Shown here in pieces: positions 34,229 to 42,474 of a stretch of DNA of 64,000 nucleotides (the first letter of the stretch is position 1; every line of letters begins with the position of its first letter). Made by a program: the position numbers and the translations under genes. The notes under the pieces are model-generated. The model saw nothing but the letters and a program-made list of their open reading frames with translations, was not told where the DNA came from and made no database searches. This stretch comes from Actinoplanes ianthinogenes (GTDB taxonomy: Bacteria; Actinomycetota; Actinomycetes; Mycobacteriales; Micromonosporaceae): positions 992,001 to 1,056,000 of the forward strand of contig NZ_AP023356.1 of assembly GCF_018324205.1 (NCBI RefSeq), given 5' to 3'.

Positions 34229-35671
34229 GTGACGACTCGACGGCCGCCCGCCTGGACACTCGCGCTCGCCGCTGCCCCGGTGGTGATCGCGGTCTACTAC
34301 TGGCTGGCGGCGCACGACCTGTGGCCCGGCGCCCAGGTCGCGCTCTACGTCAGCGCGAACGGCGGGTTCGCCGCCGCCTGCCTGGTGGTCGCGGCGCGCA
34401 ACCGGGACCTGCGCCCGGTGATGCTGATGCTGGCCGTCGCGGCCGGCTTCGGCGTCGCCTCGGACCTGCTGTTCTACATCCTCGCGCTGGTCTACGACGA
34501 GGTCGCCTACCCGAGCATCGCCGACGTGGGTTACCTGGCCGCCTACGTGATGATGGCGGCCGGCCTGCTGATGATCGTCCGGCGGCGCACCCCCGGCTGG
34601 GACGGTGCCAGCGGCATCGACGCGGCGATCGTGGCGGTCGGCGCGGGCTACCTCACCTACGAGTTCCTGGTGGCCCCGACCATCGACGTGACCAGCGGAA
34701 ACCTGACCACGTTGGTGTCCGTCGCCTATCCGCTGGGCGACCTGATGCTGATGATGGTGGGCGCCCGGCTGGTGCTCGGCGCCGGTCCGCGCAGCCCGTC
34801 GCTCTACCTGATCGCCGGCTATCTGGCCTGCTGCCTGTACGCCGACACGGCGTACACCATCCAGTCGCTGAACGGGACCTACCAGCCGGCGAACTACCTG
34901 GACGCCATCTGGATCGCCGGCAGCTACCTGTTCGCCGCGGCCGTGCTGCACCCGTCGGCGGCCAAGATGATCGCGCCGTCCCAGGTCACCACCCCGGACG
35001 CCACCCCGGCCCGGCTGACCGTGCTGGCGATCGCCGCGATCACCGCGCCGACCTCACTCCTGGTCCAGTACGCCCGCGGCGGCGAGCCGCACGTGATCGC
35101 CGCCGGGATCGCCTGCAACGCGCTGTTCCTGCTGGTCCTGGCCCGGATGGCGGGCCTGGTCCGGGCGCAGCGGCTGGCCGCCATCACCGACGGGCTGACC
35201 GGGCTGCGCAGCCGGCGATATTTCGAGGAGACGCTGCGCCACGCGGTGGAGCGGGCCGGTCGGCACGGCGAGCCGCTGGGCCTGCTGCTGCTCGACATCG
35301 ACCACTTCAAGCGGGTGAACGACACGTACGGGCACGGCGGCGGGGACCGGGTGCTGATCGAGGTCACCCACCGGCTCAGCCAGCTGGTCCGCCCGGGTGA
35401 CCTGGCGGCCCGGTACGGCGGCGAGGAGTTCGCCATGCTGCTGCCCGGCGCCACCCCCGAGGAGACGATGGAGGTCGCCGAGCGGATCCGCCGCGGCGTC
35501 TCGGCCGCCCCGATCGCGGTGTCCGACGGCGTCCTGTGCAACGCCACCGTGTCGATCGGAGCGGCCGGCGTACCCGCCCTGCGCGACGTCGAGGAGCTGG
35601 TGCTCGCCGCCGACCGCGCCCTGTACGCCGCGAAGAACGCCGGCCGCGACCGGGTCGCCGCCGCTGCCTGA
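34229..35671 (+). CDS. Membrane diguanylate cyclase (GGDEF)
   Basis: 480 residues. About nine N-terminal membrane helices (residues 10-310) form a sensor of the type seen in actinobacterial GGDEF proteins. The cyclase domain follows with DGLTGLRSRRYFEETL, LLLLDIDHFKRVNDTYGHGGGD and the active-site RYGGEEF. An RPGD motif five residues before GGEEF is the product-inhibition I-site. It makes cyclic di-GMP from GTP and should be feedback-inhibited. The frame opens further upstream inside the TetR gene; GTG 34229 is taken as the start. No EAL domain is fused. Confidence 0.92.
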   Translation: MTTRRPPAWTLALAAAPVVIAVYYWLAAHDLWPGAQVALYVSANGGFAAACLVVAARNRDLRPVMLMLAVAAGFGVASDLLFYILALVYDEVAYPSIADVGYLAAYVMMAAGLLMIVRRRTPGWDGASGIDAAIVAVGAGYLTYEFLVAPTIDVTSGNLTTLVSVAYPLGDLMLMMVGARLVLGAGPRSPSLYLIAGYLACCLYADTAYTIQSLNGTYQPANYLDAIWIAGSYLFAAAVLHPSAAKMIAPSQVTTPDATPARLTVLAIAAITAPTSLLVQYARGGEPHVIAAGIACNALFLLVLARMAGLVRAQRLAAITDGLTGLRSRRYFEETLRHAVERAGRHGEPLGLLLLDIDHFKRVNDTYGHGGGDRVLIEVTHRLSQLVRPGDLAARYGGEEFAMLLPGATPEETMEVAERIRRGVSAAPIAVSDGVLCNATVSIGAAGVPALRDVEELVLAADRALYAAKNAGRDRVAAAA

Positions 35672-36035
35672 CGCCTGCGAGGGCGCCCCGCAGACGGGGA
35701 GATCTCGGGCCTGCAACGCCGGTTTTGATCTCCGGAACCACCCGCGGGCAGTGAAGACATCCCATGTCCATGGGTGTCAAGCGGCTTGGCCCGATCCCGC
35801 GTCTGCCCAGGGCGCTGAGGCCCAGCCGAAAAGTGTCCGGCTGGCCCCGGTGGCCCTATCCAGGACCGGGATAGGGCGCTGAGGCCCAGCTGGGGTTTGA
35901 TCTCCGGAACCAGCCGCGGACAGTGAAGGGGCCGGCGATCGCTCTGGACGCGCCAGCGGCCAGATCGCCGGGCCCGGCCCGCGCGGGAGCATGCGATCCG
36001 CACCACCGCGGACGTGCGTGAAGAAAAATGGTGAA
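35672..36035. other. Intergenic region made of repeats between convergent genes
   Basis: 364 bp without a gene. It holds two imperfect direct repeats and one clear plus one degraded double-hairpin element, annotated separately. Confidence 0.6.
35722..35928. repeat. Direct repeats flanking double-hairpin elements
   Basis: A roughly 34 bp direct repeat (core TTGATCTCCGGAACCA) occurs at 35722-35755 and 35894-35928. Between them is a hairpin element at 35838-35894, with inner stem CCCTATCC/GGATAGGG and outer GGCTGG/CCAGCT, and a degenerate copy at 35782-35828. AGGGCGCTGAGGCCCAGC occurs at both element ends. Confidence 0.75.
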
Positions 36036-37145
36036 TCAGCCCCAGATCTCCTCGGCGGTCTCGACGATCAGCCGCAATTTGGCCACCTGCTCGTCATAGC
36101 TCAGGGCATTCCCCTCGACCGTCGAGGAGAATCCGCATTGCGGGCTCAGGCAGATCTGGTCGAGGGGAACGTGTTTTGCGGCCTCCTCGATGCGCCGTTT
36201 GAGGGTGTCCTTCGATTCGAGCGTGCCGCGTTTCGTGGTGACCAGCCCGAGCACGACCATCTTGCCCGGCGGGACGAAGCGCAGCGGCGCGAATCCGCCC
36301 GACCGCTCGTCGTCGAACTCCAGGAAGAAACCGTCCACCGCCAGCTCGCTGAAAAGCGCCTCGGCGACGAAGTCGTAACCGCCCTCGGCCGCCCAGGACG
36401 AGCGGAAGTTGCCCCGGCACATGTGCGTGGTGACCCGCAAGCCGGCCGGCCGGTCGGCGATCGCCGCGTTGATCTGCTTGATGTATCGCAGGTGCTGGTG
36501 CTCGGCGTCGTCGCCGCGGTCGGCGAGCAGCCGGCGCTGATCCGGATCGTTGAGATAGGCCAGGCTGGTGTCGTCCAGCTGCAGATAGCGGCAGCCCAGC
36601 TCGTGGACCCGGCGAACCTGCTCGGCATAGGCGGCGCTCAGGTCCGCCCAGAACTGCTCCTGGTCCGGATAGACCGCCGGGTCGATGGCCGCGCGGCCGC
36701 CCCGATAATGCACCATGCTGGGCGACGGAATGGTCAGTTTCGCCGTCGTCTCCGGGTCCTTCACCGCGTTCAGAAAGGCGAAGTCGTCGCCGAAAATGGT
36801 CTCGGTGAGCCGGATCGGCGCGTCGACGGCGAGCGCCGCCGACTCGAAGTCCAGCTCCCCGTCCGCATTGCGGAAATGGACCTGGATCTTCTCGTCGGTC
36901 GGATGGATGCCGCCCAGGCGATAGATGAAGTCCATGTGCCAGGCGGTGCGGCGGAACTCGCCGTCGGTGGCCGAACGCAGTCCGACCTCGCGCTGCATCC
37001 GGACCACATCCCGGATCGCGTCGTCCTCGATCGCGCGGAGCTCGTCCGCGCCGATCTCGCCGGTGGCGCGCTTGGTGCGGGCGTCGAGGAGCTGGGGCGG
37101 GCGGAGCAGGCTGCCGACGTGATCCGCCCGGAACGGTGGGGTCAT
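36036..37145 (-). CDS. Cobalamin-independent methionine synthase C-terminal-domain-like protein
   Basis: 369 residues, about half the length of MetE and matching only its C-terminal catalytic domain. HVGSLLRP at the N-terminus, YLQLDDTSLAYL, the zinc ligands in THMCRGN and a second Cys in LSPQCGFSS are typical of the stand-alone members. Such proteins methylate thiols or use simpler folates or methylcobalamin; the substrate is not certain. The start is ATG 37145. It lies 23 bp downstream of the ArsR-SRPBCC pair on the same strand and may be co-transcribed with it. Confidence 0.85.
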   Translation of the reverse strand: MTPPFRADHVGSLLRPPQLLDARTKRATGEIGADELRAIEDDAIRDVVRMQREVGLRSATDGEFRRTAWHMDFIYRLGGIHPTDEKIQVHFRNADGELDFESAALAVDAPIRLTETIFGDDFAFLNAVKDPETTAKLTIPSPSMVHYRGGRAAIDPAVYPDQEQFWADLSAAYAEQVRRVHELGCRYLQLDDTSLAYLNDPDQRRLLADRGDDAEHQHLRYIKQINAAIADRPAGLRVTTHMCRGNFRSSWAAEGGYDFVAEALFSELAVDGFFLEFDDERSGGFAPLRFVPPGKMVVLGLVTTKRGTLESKDTLKRRIEEAAKHVPLDQICLSPQCGFSSTVEGNALSYDEQVAKLRLIVETAEEIWG

Positions 37146-37167
37146 CCCCCCACTCAACACCCCCGGC

Positions 37168-37656
37168 TCAGCTGTTGGAAAGAACCTGATCGATCTGACC
37201 GAGAGCCAGCCGCATGCCCTCCTGCATGCCCATCGTGACCAGACGCTCCAGCTGGGCGGCGTCGGCGAAGTGGTTGACCACGGTCATCCGGGTCTTGCCG
37301 CCGGCCCCGTCGAGGGTGACCACGATGTGCACCGGCTGGTCATCCTTGATCGGCTCGCCCTGGTCGTCGCCGAACCCGTCGTCGAACTCCAGCCGGAACG
37401 GCGCCTCGATCGTGGTGATCGTCCACCAGCCGTGCGCCTTGGTCCCGTCGGGGCCGGTCATGTGGTAGCGCGCCGCGCCGCTGACCACGAACTCGTGGCG
37501 GGTGAAGGTGGCCGGCCAGGTCGGCGGGCCCCACCAGCGCTCCAGCTTGCGCGGATCCGCCCAGACCTGCCAGACCTGCTCGACCGGCGCCGCGAAGTCG
37601 GTGACGAAGGTCAGGGTCAAGGCCTCGGTGTCCTTGACCGTCTCGGTGACTGTCAC
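37168..37656 (-). CDS. SRPBCC/AHSA1-like protein paired with ArsR (second copy)
   Basis: 162 residues. The fold is Activator-of-Hsp90-like: LTFVTDFAAPVEQVWQVWADPRKLERWWGPPTW, KAHGWWTITTIEAP and a closing helix with ERLVTMGMQEGMRLALGQ. The WWGPP motif is common among members regulated by ArsR. The ligand is unknown. It overlaps the regulator by ATGA. Confidence 0.85.
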   Translation of the reverse strand: MTVTETVKDTEALTLTFVTDFAAPVEQVWQVWADPRKLERWWGPPTWPATFTRHEFVVSGAARYHMTGPDGTKAHGWWTITTIEAPFRLEFDDGFGDDQGEPIKDDQPVHIVVTLDGAGGKTRMTVVNHFADAAQLERLVTMGMQEGMRLALGQIDQVLSNS

Positions 37657-37991
37657 GATCCCTCCTCCAAAATGTGTGCGATCCGGTCGGCCCGCTGCTG
37701 CCAGATCCGCTCGTAGGCGTCCACCAGCCCGCCGACCACGCTGCGCAGCGCGTCCGGCCTGCCGTGGACGATCTGCTCCCGCCCGCGCCGCTCCTTGGTG
37801 ACCAGGCCGGCCCGCTCCAGGATCGCGACGTGTTTCTGCACCGCCGCGAAACTCATCGGGTAAAGCTGGGCGAGGGCGGAGACGGACTGTCCGTCTCTGA
37901 TCACCCGGGCCAGGATGTCGCGCCGGGTCGGGTCGGCAAGCGCGTGGAAGACGCGGTCCGCGCCGTCCTCAACGTTCTCACCTACAACCAT
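37653..37991 (-). CDS. ArsR-family regulator (second ArsR-SRPBCC pair)
   Basis: 112 residues. The HTH reads DRVFHALADPTRRDILARVI and MSFAAVQKHVAILERAGLVT; no metal-binding cysteines. The start codon is ATG 37991, which lies in the middle of a strong palindrome, and a promoter is placed so that transcription would begin close to it. The regulator probably represses its own operon by binding over the transcription and translation start. Confidence 0.87.
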   Translation of the reverse strand: MVVGENVEDGADRVFHALADPTRRDILARVIRDGQSVSALAQLYPMSFAAVQKHVAILERAGLVTKERRGREQIVHGRPDALRSVVGGLVDAYERIWQQRADRIAHILEEGS

Positions 37992-38000
37992 GTGGTTGTA
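37983..38000. promoter_or_regulatory. ArsR operator overlapping the start codon
   Basis: TACAACCA (37983-37990), TG, TGGTTGTA (37993-38000) is a perfect 8+8 bp inverted repeat. The ArsR start codon is the CAT at 37989-37991 on the + strand, inside the palindrome. Confidence 0.75.
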
Positions 38001-38028
38001 CGTTAGTCCCGTCCTCGCTTGATCGCAA
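38000..38028 (-). promoter_or_regulatory. Promoter of the ArsR-SRPBCC operon
   Basis: On the minus strand, TTGCGA (38028-38023) and TAACGT (38005-38000) are 17 bp apart. Transcription would start about eight bases on, at the ATG, giving a leaderless message. Confidence 0.55.
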
Positions 38029-38047
38029 CCCGCGATACCGTGCCGCC

Positions 38048-38878
38048 ATGACGTTCTCGATCGTGGGCCGGTCCGCCGACGGCACGGCCCTGGGTGTGGC
38101 GGTGGCCAGCAAGTTCCTCGGCGTGGGCGCGGCGGTGCCGGCCGCGCTGGCCGACGTGGGCGCGGTGGCCACCCAGTCCTACGCCAACCTGGCCTATCGG
38201 CCGCAGGCCCTCGCGCTGCTGAGCACCGGGGTGGCCGCACCGGAGGCGGTCAGGGCGCTGATCGCCGGCGACGCCGGGCAGGTCGAGCAGCGGCAGGTCG
38301 GCGTGGTCGGTGCGACCGGGCCGGGCGCGACCTACACCGGCGCGGACTGCCACGAGTGGGCCGGCGGGACGGCCGGCGAGGGGTATGCCATCCAGGGCAA
38401 CATGCTGGCCGGCCCGGCCGTGGTCGGGGACATGACCGACGCGTGGCTGGGGTCCGCCGACGAGTCACGGCTGGCCTATCGGCTGGTCGCGGCGCTGCGC
38501 GCCGGAGACCAGGCGGGCGGGGATCGGCGCGGGCGGCAGAGTGCGGCGTTGCTGGTGGTGGCCAAAGGCTTGGGGTACGGCGGGACCAGTGACGTTCTGG
38601 TCGACCTGCGCGTGGACGACCACCCGGATCCGGTGACCGAATTGGCCCGGCTCCTGGAGATGCACACGCTGTATTTCGAGCGCCCCGCTCCGGAGACGTT
38701 GCTGCCGTTGACGGACACGCTCGCCGACGAGGTGCGCAAGCGGCTCGCCGCCCTCGGCCACCCGCACGCCGACCTGGACGAGGGGCTCGCATCCTGGGCC
38801 GGTGTCGAGAACCTGGAAATGCGGATCGTGCCCGGGGCCATCGACCCCCTGGTCCTGGCCCATCTCCGAGCCATGTGA
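38048..38878 (+). CDS. DUF1028 protein (Ntn-hydrolase-like)
   Basis: 276 residues. The beginning, TFSIVGRSADGTALGVAVASKFLGVGAAVP, and YAIQGNMLAGPAVVGDM are hallmarks of DUF1028, which has an Ntn-hydrolase-like fold; Asp and His residues proposed as catalytic are present. The C-terminal part contains a putative peptidoglycan-binding-like region in other members, here SWAGVENLEMRIVPG. The substrate is unknown. Confidence 0.88.
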   Translation: MTFSIVGRSADGTALGVAVASKFLGVGAAVPAALADVGAVATQSYANLAYRPQALALLSTGVAAPEAVRALIAGDAGQVEQRQVGVVGATGPGATYTGADCHEWAGGTAGEGYAIQGNMLAGPAVVGDMTDAWLGSADESRLAYRLVAALRAGDQAGGDRRGRQSAALLVVAKGLGYGGTSDVLVDLRVDDHPDPVTELARLLEMHTLYFERPAPETLLPLTDTLADEVRKRLAALGHPHADLDEGLASWAGVENLEMRIVPGAIDPLVLAHLRAM

Positions 38879-38981
38879 ACAATCGTCGCCGCCGTTATTT
38901 ACGGCAAAAGGCCCATCGAACCCTTTCTGCCCTGCAATGATCATTTATGGGACGTAAGTGGTCGGGGACGATGGGACGACA

Positions 38982-39560
38982 ATGGGACACGAGGAGCGCG
39001 CCGGTGCGCCGGTGATAACTCGCCGCAGCATCATCACGCTGGACTTTCCGGGGCCGGTGCCGGCCATCTGCCAGTTGCGGCCGGCCGGGCCGATGGCCAC
39101 GGACCGTTTCGTGGTCCGGCGCGAGCTGGCCCCGGCCGATGCCGGCGTGCCGATGATGCTGCGGGTCCGGGTCCTCGACGCGGTCGACCGGCCGCTGCCC
39201 GGCGCGATCCTGGAGATCTCGCACCACGCTCCCGACGCGTCGGCCGCCGCGCTGCACGGCGCCCAGCTGACGGACCCGCACGGGTATGCCGAATTCAAGA
39301 CGGTCTTTCCGGGGTGGTCCTCGGAGCAGCCGGCCGGGATCGCGGTGACCCTGCATCTGGCGGGGTCGCGGGATGTCGGCCGATTCCATTTTCCGGCCCA
39401 GGTGACCGGGCAGGTCGCCGAACTTGCCGGGTATGAAGGCAATCCGAGCCCGCTGCCGCCGCCGGTCCTGCCGGCCGGGATCCTGCATGTGGTTCCGCGC
39501 GATCGTTACGATCTGACGGCCGGCCTCCTGGCCACCATCAACGCCGTCACCGATCGCTGA
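38982..39560 (+). CDS. Intradiol-dioxygenase-fold protein lacking iron ligands
   Basis: 192 residues. LRVRVLDAVDRPLPGAILEISHHAPD, HGAQLTDPHGYAEFKTVFPGW and VTLHLAGSRDVGRFHFPAQ follow the beta-sandwich of intradiol ring-cleavage dioxygenases. In true enzymes two Tyr and two His bind Fe(III): the GxY tyrosine and the PGWY tyrosine are missing here (ASAAALHG and PGWSSE), so catalysis as in protocatechuate dioxygenase is unlikely. It may bind something else or have lost function. A start at ATG 38982 is preferred over GTG-type codons upstream. Confidence 0.72.
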   Translation: MGHEERAGAPVITRRSIITLDFPGPVPAICQLRPAGPMATDRFVVRRELAPADAGVPMMLRVRVLDAVDRPLPGAILEISHHAPDASAAALHGAQLTDPHGYAEFKTVFPGWSSEQPAGIAVTLHLAGSRDVGRFHFPAQVTGQVAELAGYEGNPSPLPPPVLPAGILHVVPRDRYDLTAGLLATINAVTDR

Positions 39561-39722
39561 GGCCGGCTACCCCTGGCTCGGGTGCGCCCACACGTCGGTG
39601 GTGTTCGAGGAGCCCCCTGCTTCCGGGGAGCGGTTGGTGGGAACACGGTAATGCGTGAGCGGGCTGACGCCGTACGGATGGCGGAAGCGGCCTGAAGCAC
39701 CGGCGGACCGCGGCAAAGGGCG

Positions 39723-40376
39723 TCAGCCGCGGAGGTAGGCGAGCACGGCCCGGACCCGGCGGTGGTCGTCGGCGTCCGGGGGCAGGTCGAGCTTGGTGAG
39801 CAGGCTGTTGATGTGTTTGGCGACCGCGGCCTCGGAGACCACCAGGGCGCGGGCGATCGCCGCGTTGGAGCGGCCCTCCGCCATCAGGCCGAGCACCTCG
39901 CGCTCGCGGGCGGTCAGGCGGTGCAACGGGTCGCGGCGGCGGGACAGCAACTGGCGGACCACCTCCGGGTCGACGACGGTGCGGCCGGCGGCGACCGCGG
40001 CGAGTGCGTCGACGAACTCGGTGACCTCGCCGATCCGGTCTTTCAGCAGGTAGCCCACGCCGGCCGGGGCCCCGCCCGAGTCGAGCAGCTCGGTGGCGTA
40101 GGTCTGCTCGACATACTGACTCAGGACCAGGACCGGCAGCTCCGGGTCGGCGGCGCGCAGCTCGATCGCGGCTTGCAGGCCCTCGTCGCTGAAACCGGGC
40201 GGCATCCGCACGTCGGTCACCACCACGTCGGGCCGGTGCTCGCGGACCGCGGCGCGCAGCTCGTCGGCGTCACCGACGGCGGCCACCACCTCGTGCCCGA
40301 AGCGGCGCAGCATGCCGGCGACACCCTCCCGGACGATGACCCCGTCCTCCGCGATGACGACCCGCAACCCGCTCAC
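39723..40376 (-). CDS. NarL/LuxR-family response regulator
   Basis: 217 residues. The receiver has VIAEDGVIVREG, the phospho-acceptor in VVVTDVRMPPGFSD, and Lys in GYLLKDRI. The LuxR HTH is LTAREREVLGLMAEGRSNAA then VVSEAAVAKHINSLLTKLDL. It overlaps the histidine kinase by ATGA and is divergent, through the kinase, from an ABC exporter, which is its likely target. Confidence 0.92.
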   Translation of the reverse strand: MSGLRVVIAEDGVIVREGVAGMLRRFGHEVVAAVGDADELRAAVREHRPDVVVTDVRMPPGFSDEGLQAAIELRAADPELPVLVLSQYVEQTYATELLDSGGAPAGVGYLLKDRIGEVTEFVDALAAVAAGRTVVDPEVVRQLLSRRRDPLHRLTAREREVLGLMAEGRSNAAIARALVVSEAAVAKHINSLLTKLDLPPDADDHRRVRAVLAYLRG

Positions 40377-41620
40377 GCCGAAACCTCCGTCACAGGCAGC
40401 TCCACGCGGAGCACGGTGGGGCCGCCCGGCGGGCTGGCCAGGGCGACCGTGCCGTCCACGACGGCCACCCGGTCGGCGAGGCCGACCAGGCCGGTGCCGG
40501 CGGCCGGGTCGGCGCCGCCGCGCCCGTCGTCGCGGATCTCGACGACCAGCCGGGACGCGGTGACCGTGCCGGAGATCCAGGCCCGGGTGGCGCCGCTGTG
40601 TTTGGCCACGTTGGTGAGCGCCTCGACGATCACGAAATAAGCCGTCACCTCGACAGCCGACGGGAGCCGGCCGGGCAGCGTGAAGTCCAGCTCGACCGGG
40701 AGCGGCGCGGTGGACGCCACCTCGCCGGCCGCGGCGGGCAGACCGCGGTCGGTCAGCACTTTCGGATGCACGCCGCGGATCAGCTCCCGGATGTCGGTGA
40801 GCGCCTGTCTGGCCAGGTCGTGGGCCTCGGCGACGGACTCGGCGGACGGGCTGCCGGGTGGCAGCTCGAGCCGGGCCAGGCCGAGCTGCATGCTCAGCGC
40901 CACGAGCCGCTGCTGGGCGCCGTCGTGCAGGTCACGCTCGATCCGGCGGCGCTCCACCTCGAACGCGTCGACCAGCCGGGCCCGGGACCGGGTCACCTCG
41001 ATCAGTTTCTCGTCGGCGTCGTGGGCGCGCGGGGCCAGGATCGCGCGGGCCATCGCCGCCCGGGCGCCGGCCCACGCGGTGACCGGCCAGGCGAGCACCA
41101 CGGTCAGCGGGATGCCGGCCAGGAACAGGGCCCAGCGGGAGCCGGCGCCCTCGTCCTGCATGTAGACCGGTGCGCCGAAGGTGGTCAGCACCTCGTAGAT
41201 CACCCCGCCGACGACCAGGGCGTCCATCCAGCAGAACAGGGCCGCGGACATCATCGTGTAGCCCAGCTCGCGCCAGGTGGCCTGCTCGCGCAGCCGGACC
41301 AGCAGCCAGGCGCGCAGCCCGGCCCGCGGTGGTGGCCGGTGCGGGTCGGGCAGCTCGTCGACGTCGACCAGGCGCAACCGGCGGCGCTCCAGCCGGCCGA
41401 CCGCGATGCCGGAGAGCACGGTCGCCAGGTAACCCGCGAAGCCGATCACCACGATGGACAGCAGCACGCCGGCCACGAGCATGCCGACAACCGCGAGGAT
41501 GGTCGCGGCGCCGAGCAGCGCGCCGCTCGCCAGGTAGGCCAGCGAGCGCCAGGGCCAGGAGGACCGCAGGAACACGGTCGGGCGCAGGGTGAGCGCTTCG
41601 AGCGCGTTACGGGCCGGCAT
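40373..41620 (-). CDS. NarL-type sensor histidine kinase (DesK-like)
   Basis: 415 residues. Four to five membrane helices occupy about residues 20-205. The HisKA_3 box is ERRRIERDLHDGAQQRLVAL, with the phospho-acceptor His, followed by N-box EALTNVAKHSGAT and G-box RDDGRGGADPAAGTGLVGL. The short loops between helices suggest sensing within the membrane or at its surface. The ATG at 41620 is preferred to TTG 41629. Together with the regulator it is placed to control the divergent ABC exporter. Confidence 0.92.
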   Translation of the reverse strand: MPARNALEALTLRPTVFLRSSWPWRSLAYLASGALLGAATILAVVGMLVAGVLLSIVVIGFAGYLATVLSGIAVGRLERRRLRLVDVDELPDPHRPPPRAGLRAWLLVRLREQATWRELGYTMMSAALFCWMDALVVGGVIYEVLTTFGAPVYMQDEGAGSRWALFLAGIPLTVVLAWPVTAWAGARAAMARAILAPRAHDADEKLIEVTRSRARLVDAFEVERRRIERDLHDGAQQRLVALSMQLGLARLELPPGSPSAESVAEAHDLARQALTDIRELIRGVHPKVLTDRGLPAAAGEVASTAPLPVELDFTLPGRLPSAVEVTAYFVIVEALTNVAKHSGATRAWISGTVTASRLVVEIRDDGRGGADPAAGTGLVGLADRVAVVDGTVALASPPGGPTVLRVELPVTEVSA

Positions 41621-41644
41621 GACCGGCAACCTACCCGGGCGGTA

Positions 41645-41655
41645 CGACAGTGTCG
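41645..41655. promoter_or_regulatory. Small palindrome between the two-component system and the ABC exporter
   Basis: CGACA G TGTCG lies in the 110 bp divergent region. It could be the response-regulator site. Evidence is only symmetry and position. Confidence 0.3.
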
Positions 41656-41730
41656 GTAGTGCTGGCGTTACCCCGGATCGTCACTCCCGCGCGACTGTGC
41701 CGGAGCCGGGAAACCGGTTGGCTCGGTGGC

Positions 41731-42474
41731 ATGACGAACGGACACGACACCGCCGCCGTAGAGCTGCGAGCGGTCACCCGGCGATACGGGAGCATGGTCA
41801 CCGCGCTGGACGGGATCGACGCCCGGTTCGAGCGGGCCACCTTCACCGCGGTGATCGGCCCCTCCGGATCCGGCAAATCCACGCTGCTGCACTGCGCCGC
41901 CGGGCTGGACCGGGCCGACGAGGGCGAGGTGATCATCGACGGCACGCCGCTGACCGGCCTGTCCGAGCGGGCGCTGACCCGGCTGCGGCGTCGCCGGGTG
42001 GGCTTTGTCTTCCAGGCGTTCAACCTGGTCGCGGCACTGACCGCGGCGCAGAACGTGGTGCTGCCGATGCGCCTGGCCGGGCGCAAGCCGCAGGCCGGCG
42101 AGGTGGCCGCGATGCTCGCCGAGGTGGGACTGGCCGACCGCGCCGGGCACCGGCCCGGCCAGCTCTCCGGCGGGCAGCAGCAGCGGGTGGCGATCGCCCG
42201 GGCGCTGGTCACCCGGCCGGCGGTGCTCTTCGCCGACGAGCCGACCGGCGCGCTGGACGCCCGGTCCGGTGCCGAGGTGCTGCGGCTGCTGCGCTCGGCG
42301 GTGGACCGGCACGGGCAGACCATCGTGATGGTCACCCACGATCCGGTGGCCGCCGCGTACGCCGACCGGGTGCTGTTCCTGGCCGACGGGCGGGTGGTCG
42401 ACGACCTGACCGGGCCGGTCGGCGCGGAGAAGATCGCGGTGCACACCGCGCGGCTCGAGGAGTCGGCCCGATGA
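41731..42474 (+). CDS. ABC transporter ATPase (MacB/LolD type)
   Basis: 247 residues. Walker A GPSGSGKSTLLHC, Q-loop VFQAFNLV, signature QLSGGQQQRVAIARAL, Walker B VLFADEPTGALDA and the H-loop MVTHDPVAA are intact. The family partners with FtsX-like permeases, as here, for antibiotic efflux or lipoprotein handling. The frame continues upstream to 41650 without conservation; ATG 41731 is the start. It overlaps the permease by ATGA. Confidence 0.94.
   Translation: MTNGHDTAAVELRAVTRRYGSMVTALDGIDARFERATFTAVIGPSGSGKSTLLHCAAGLDRADEGEVIIDGTPLTGLSERALTRLRRRRVGFVFQAFNLVAALTAAQNVVLPMRLAGRKPQAGEVAAMLAEVGLADRAGHRPGQLSGGQQQRVAIARALVTRPAVLFADEPTGALDARSGAEVLRLLRSAVDRHGQTIVMVTHDPVAAAYADRVLFLADGRVVDDLTGPVGAEKIAVHTARLEESAR

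Noticed and set aside
39561-39722. Possible structured RNA between the dioxygenase-like and response-regulator genes
   Set aside because: The stretch is hairpin-rich, but I could not match it to any known riboswitch, tmRNA or tRNA; GC-rich DNA forms stems by chance.
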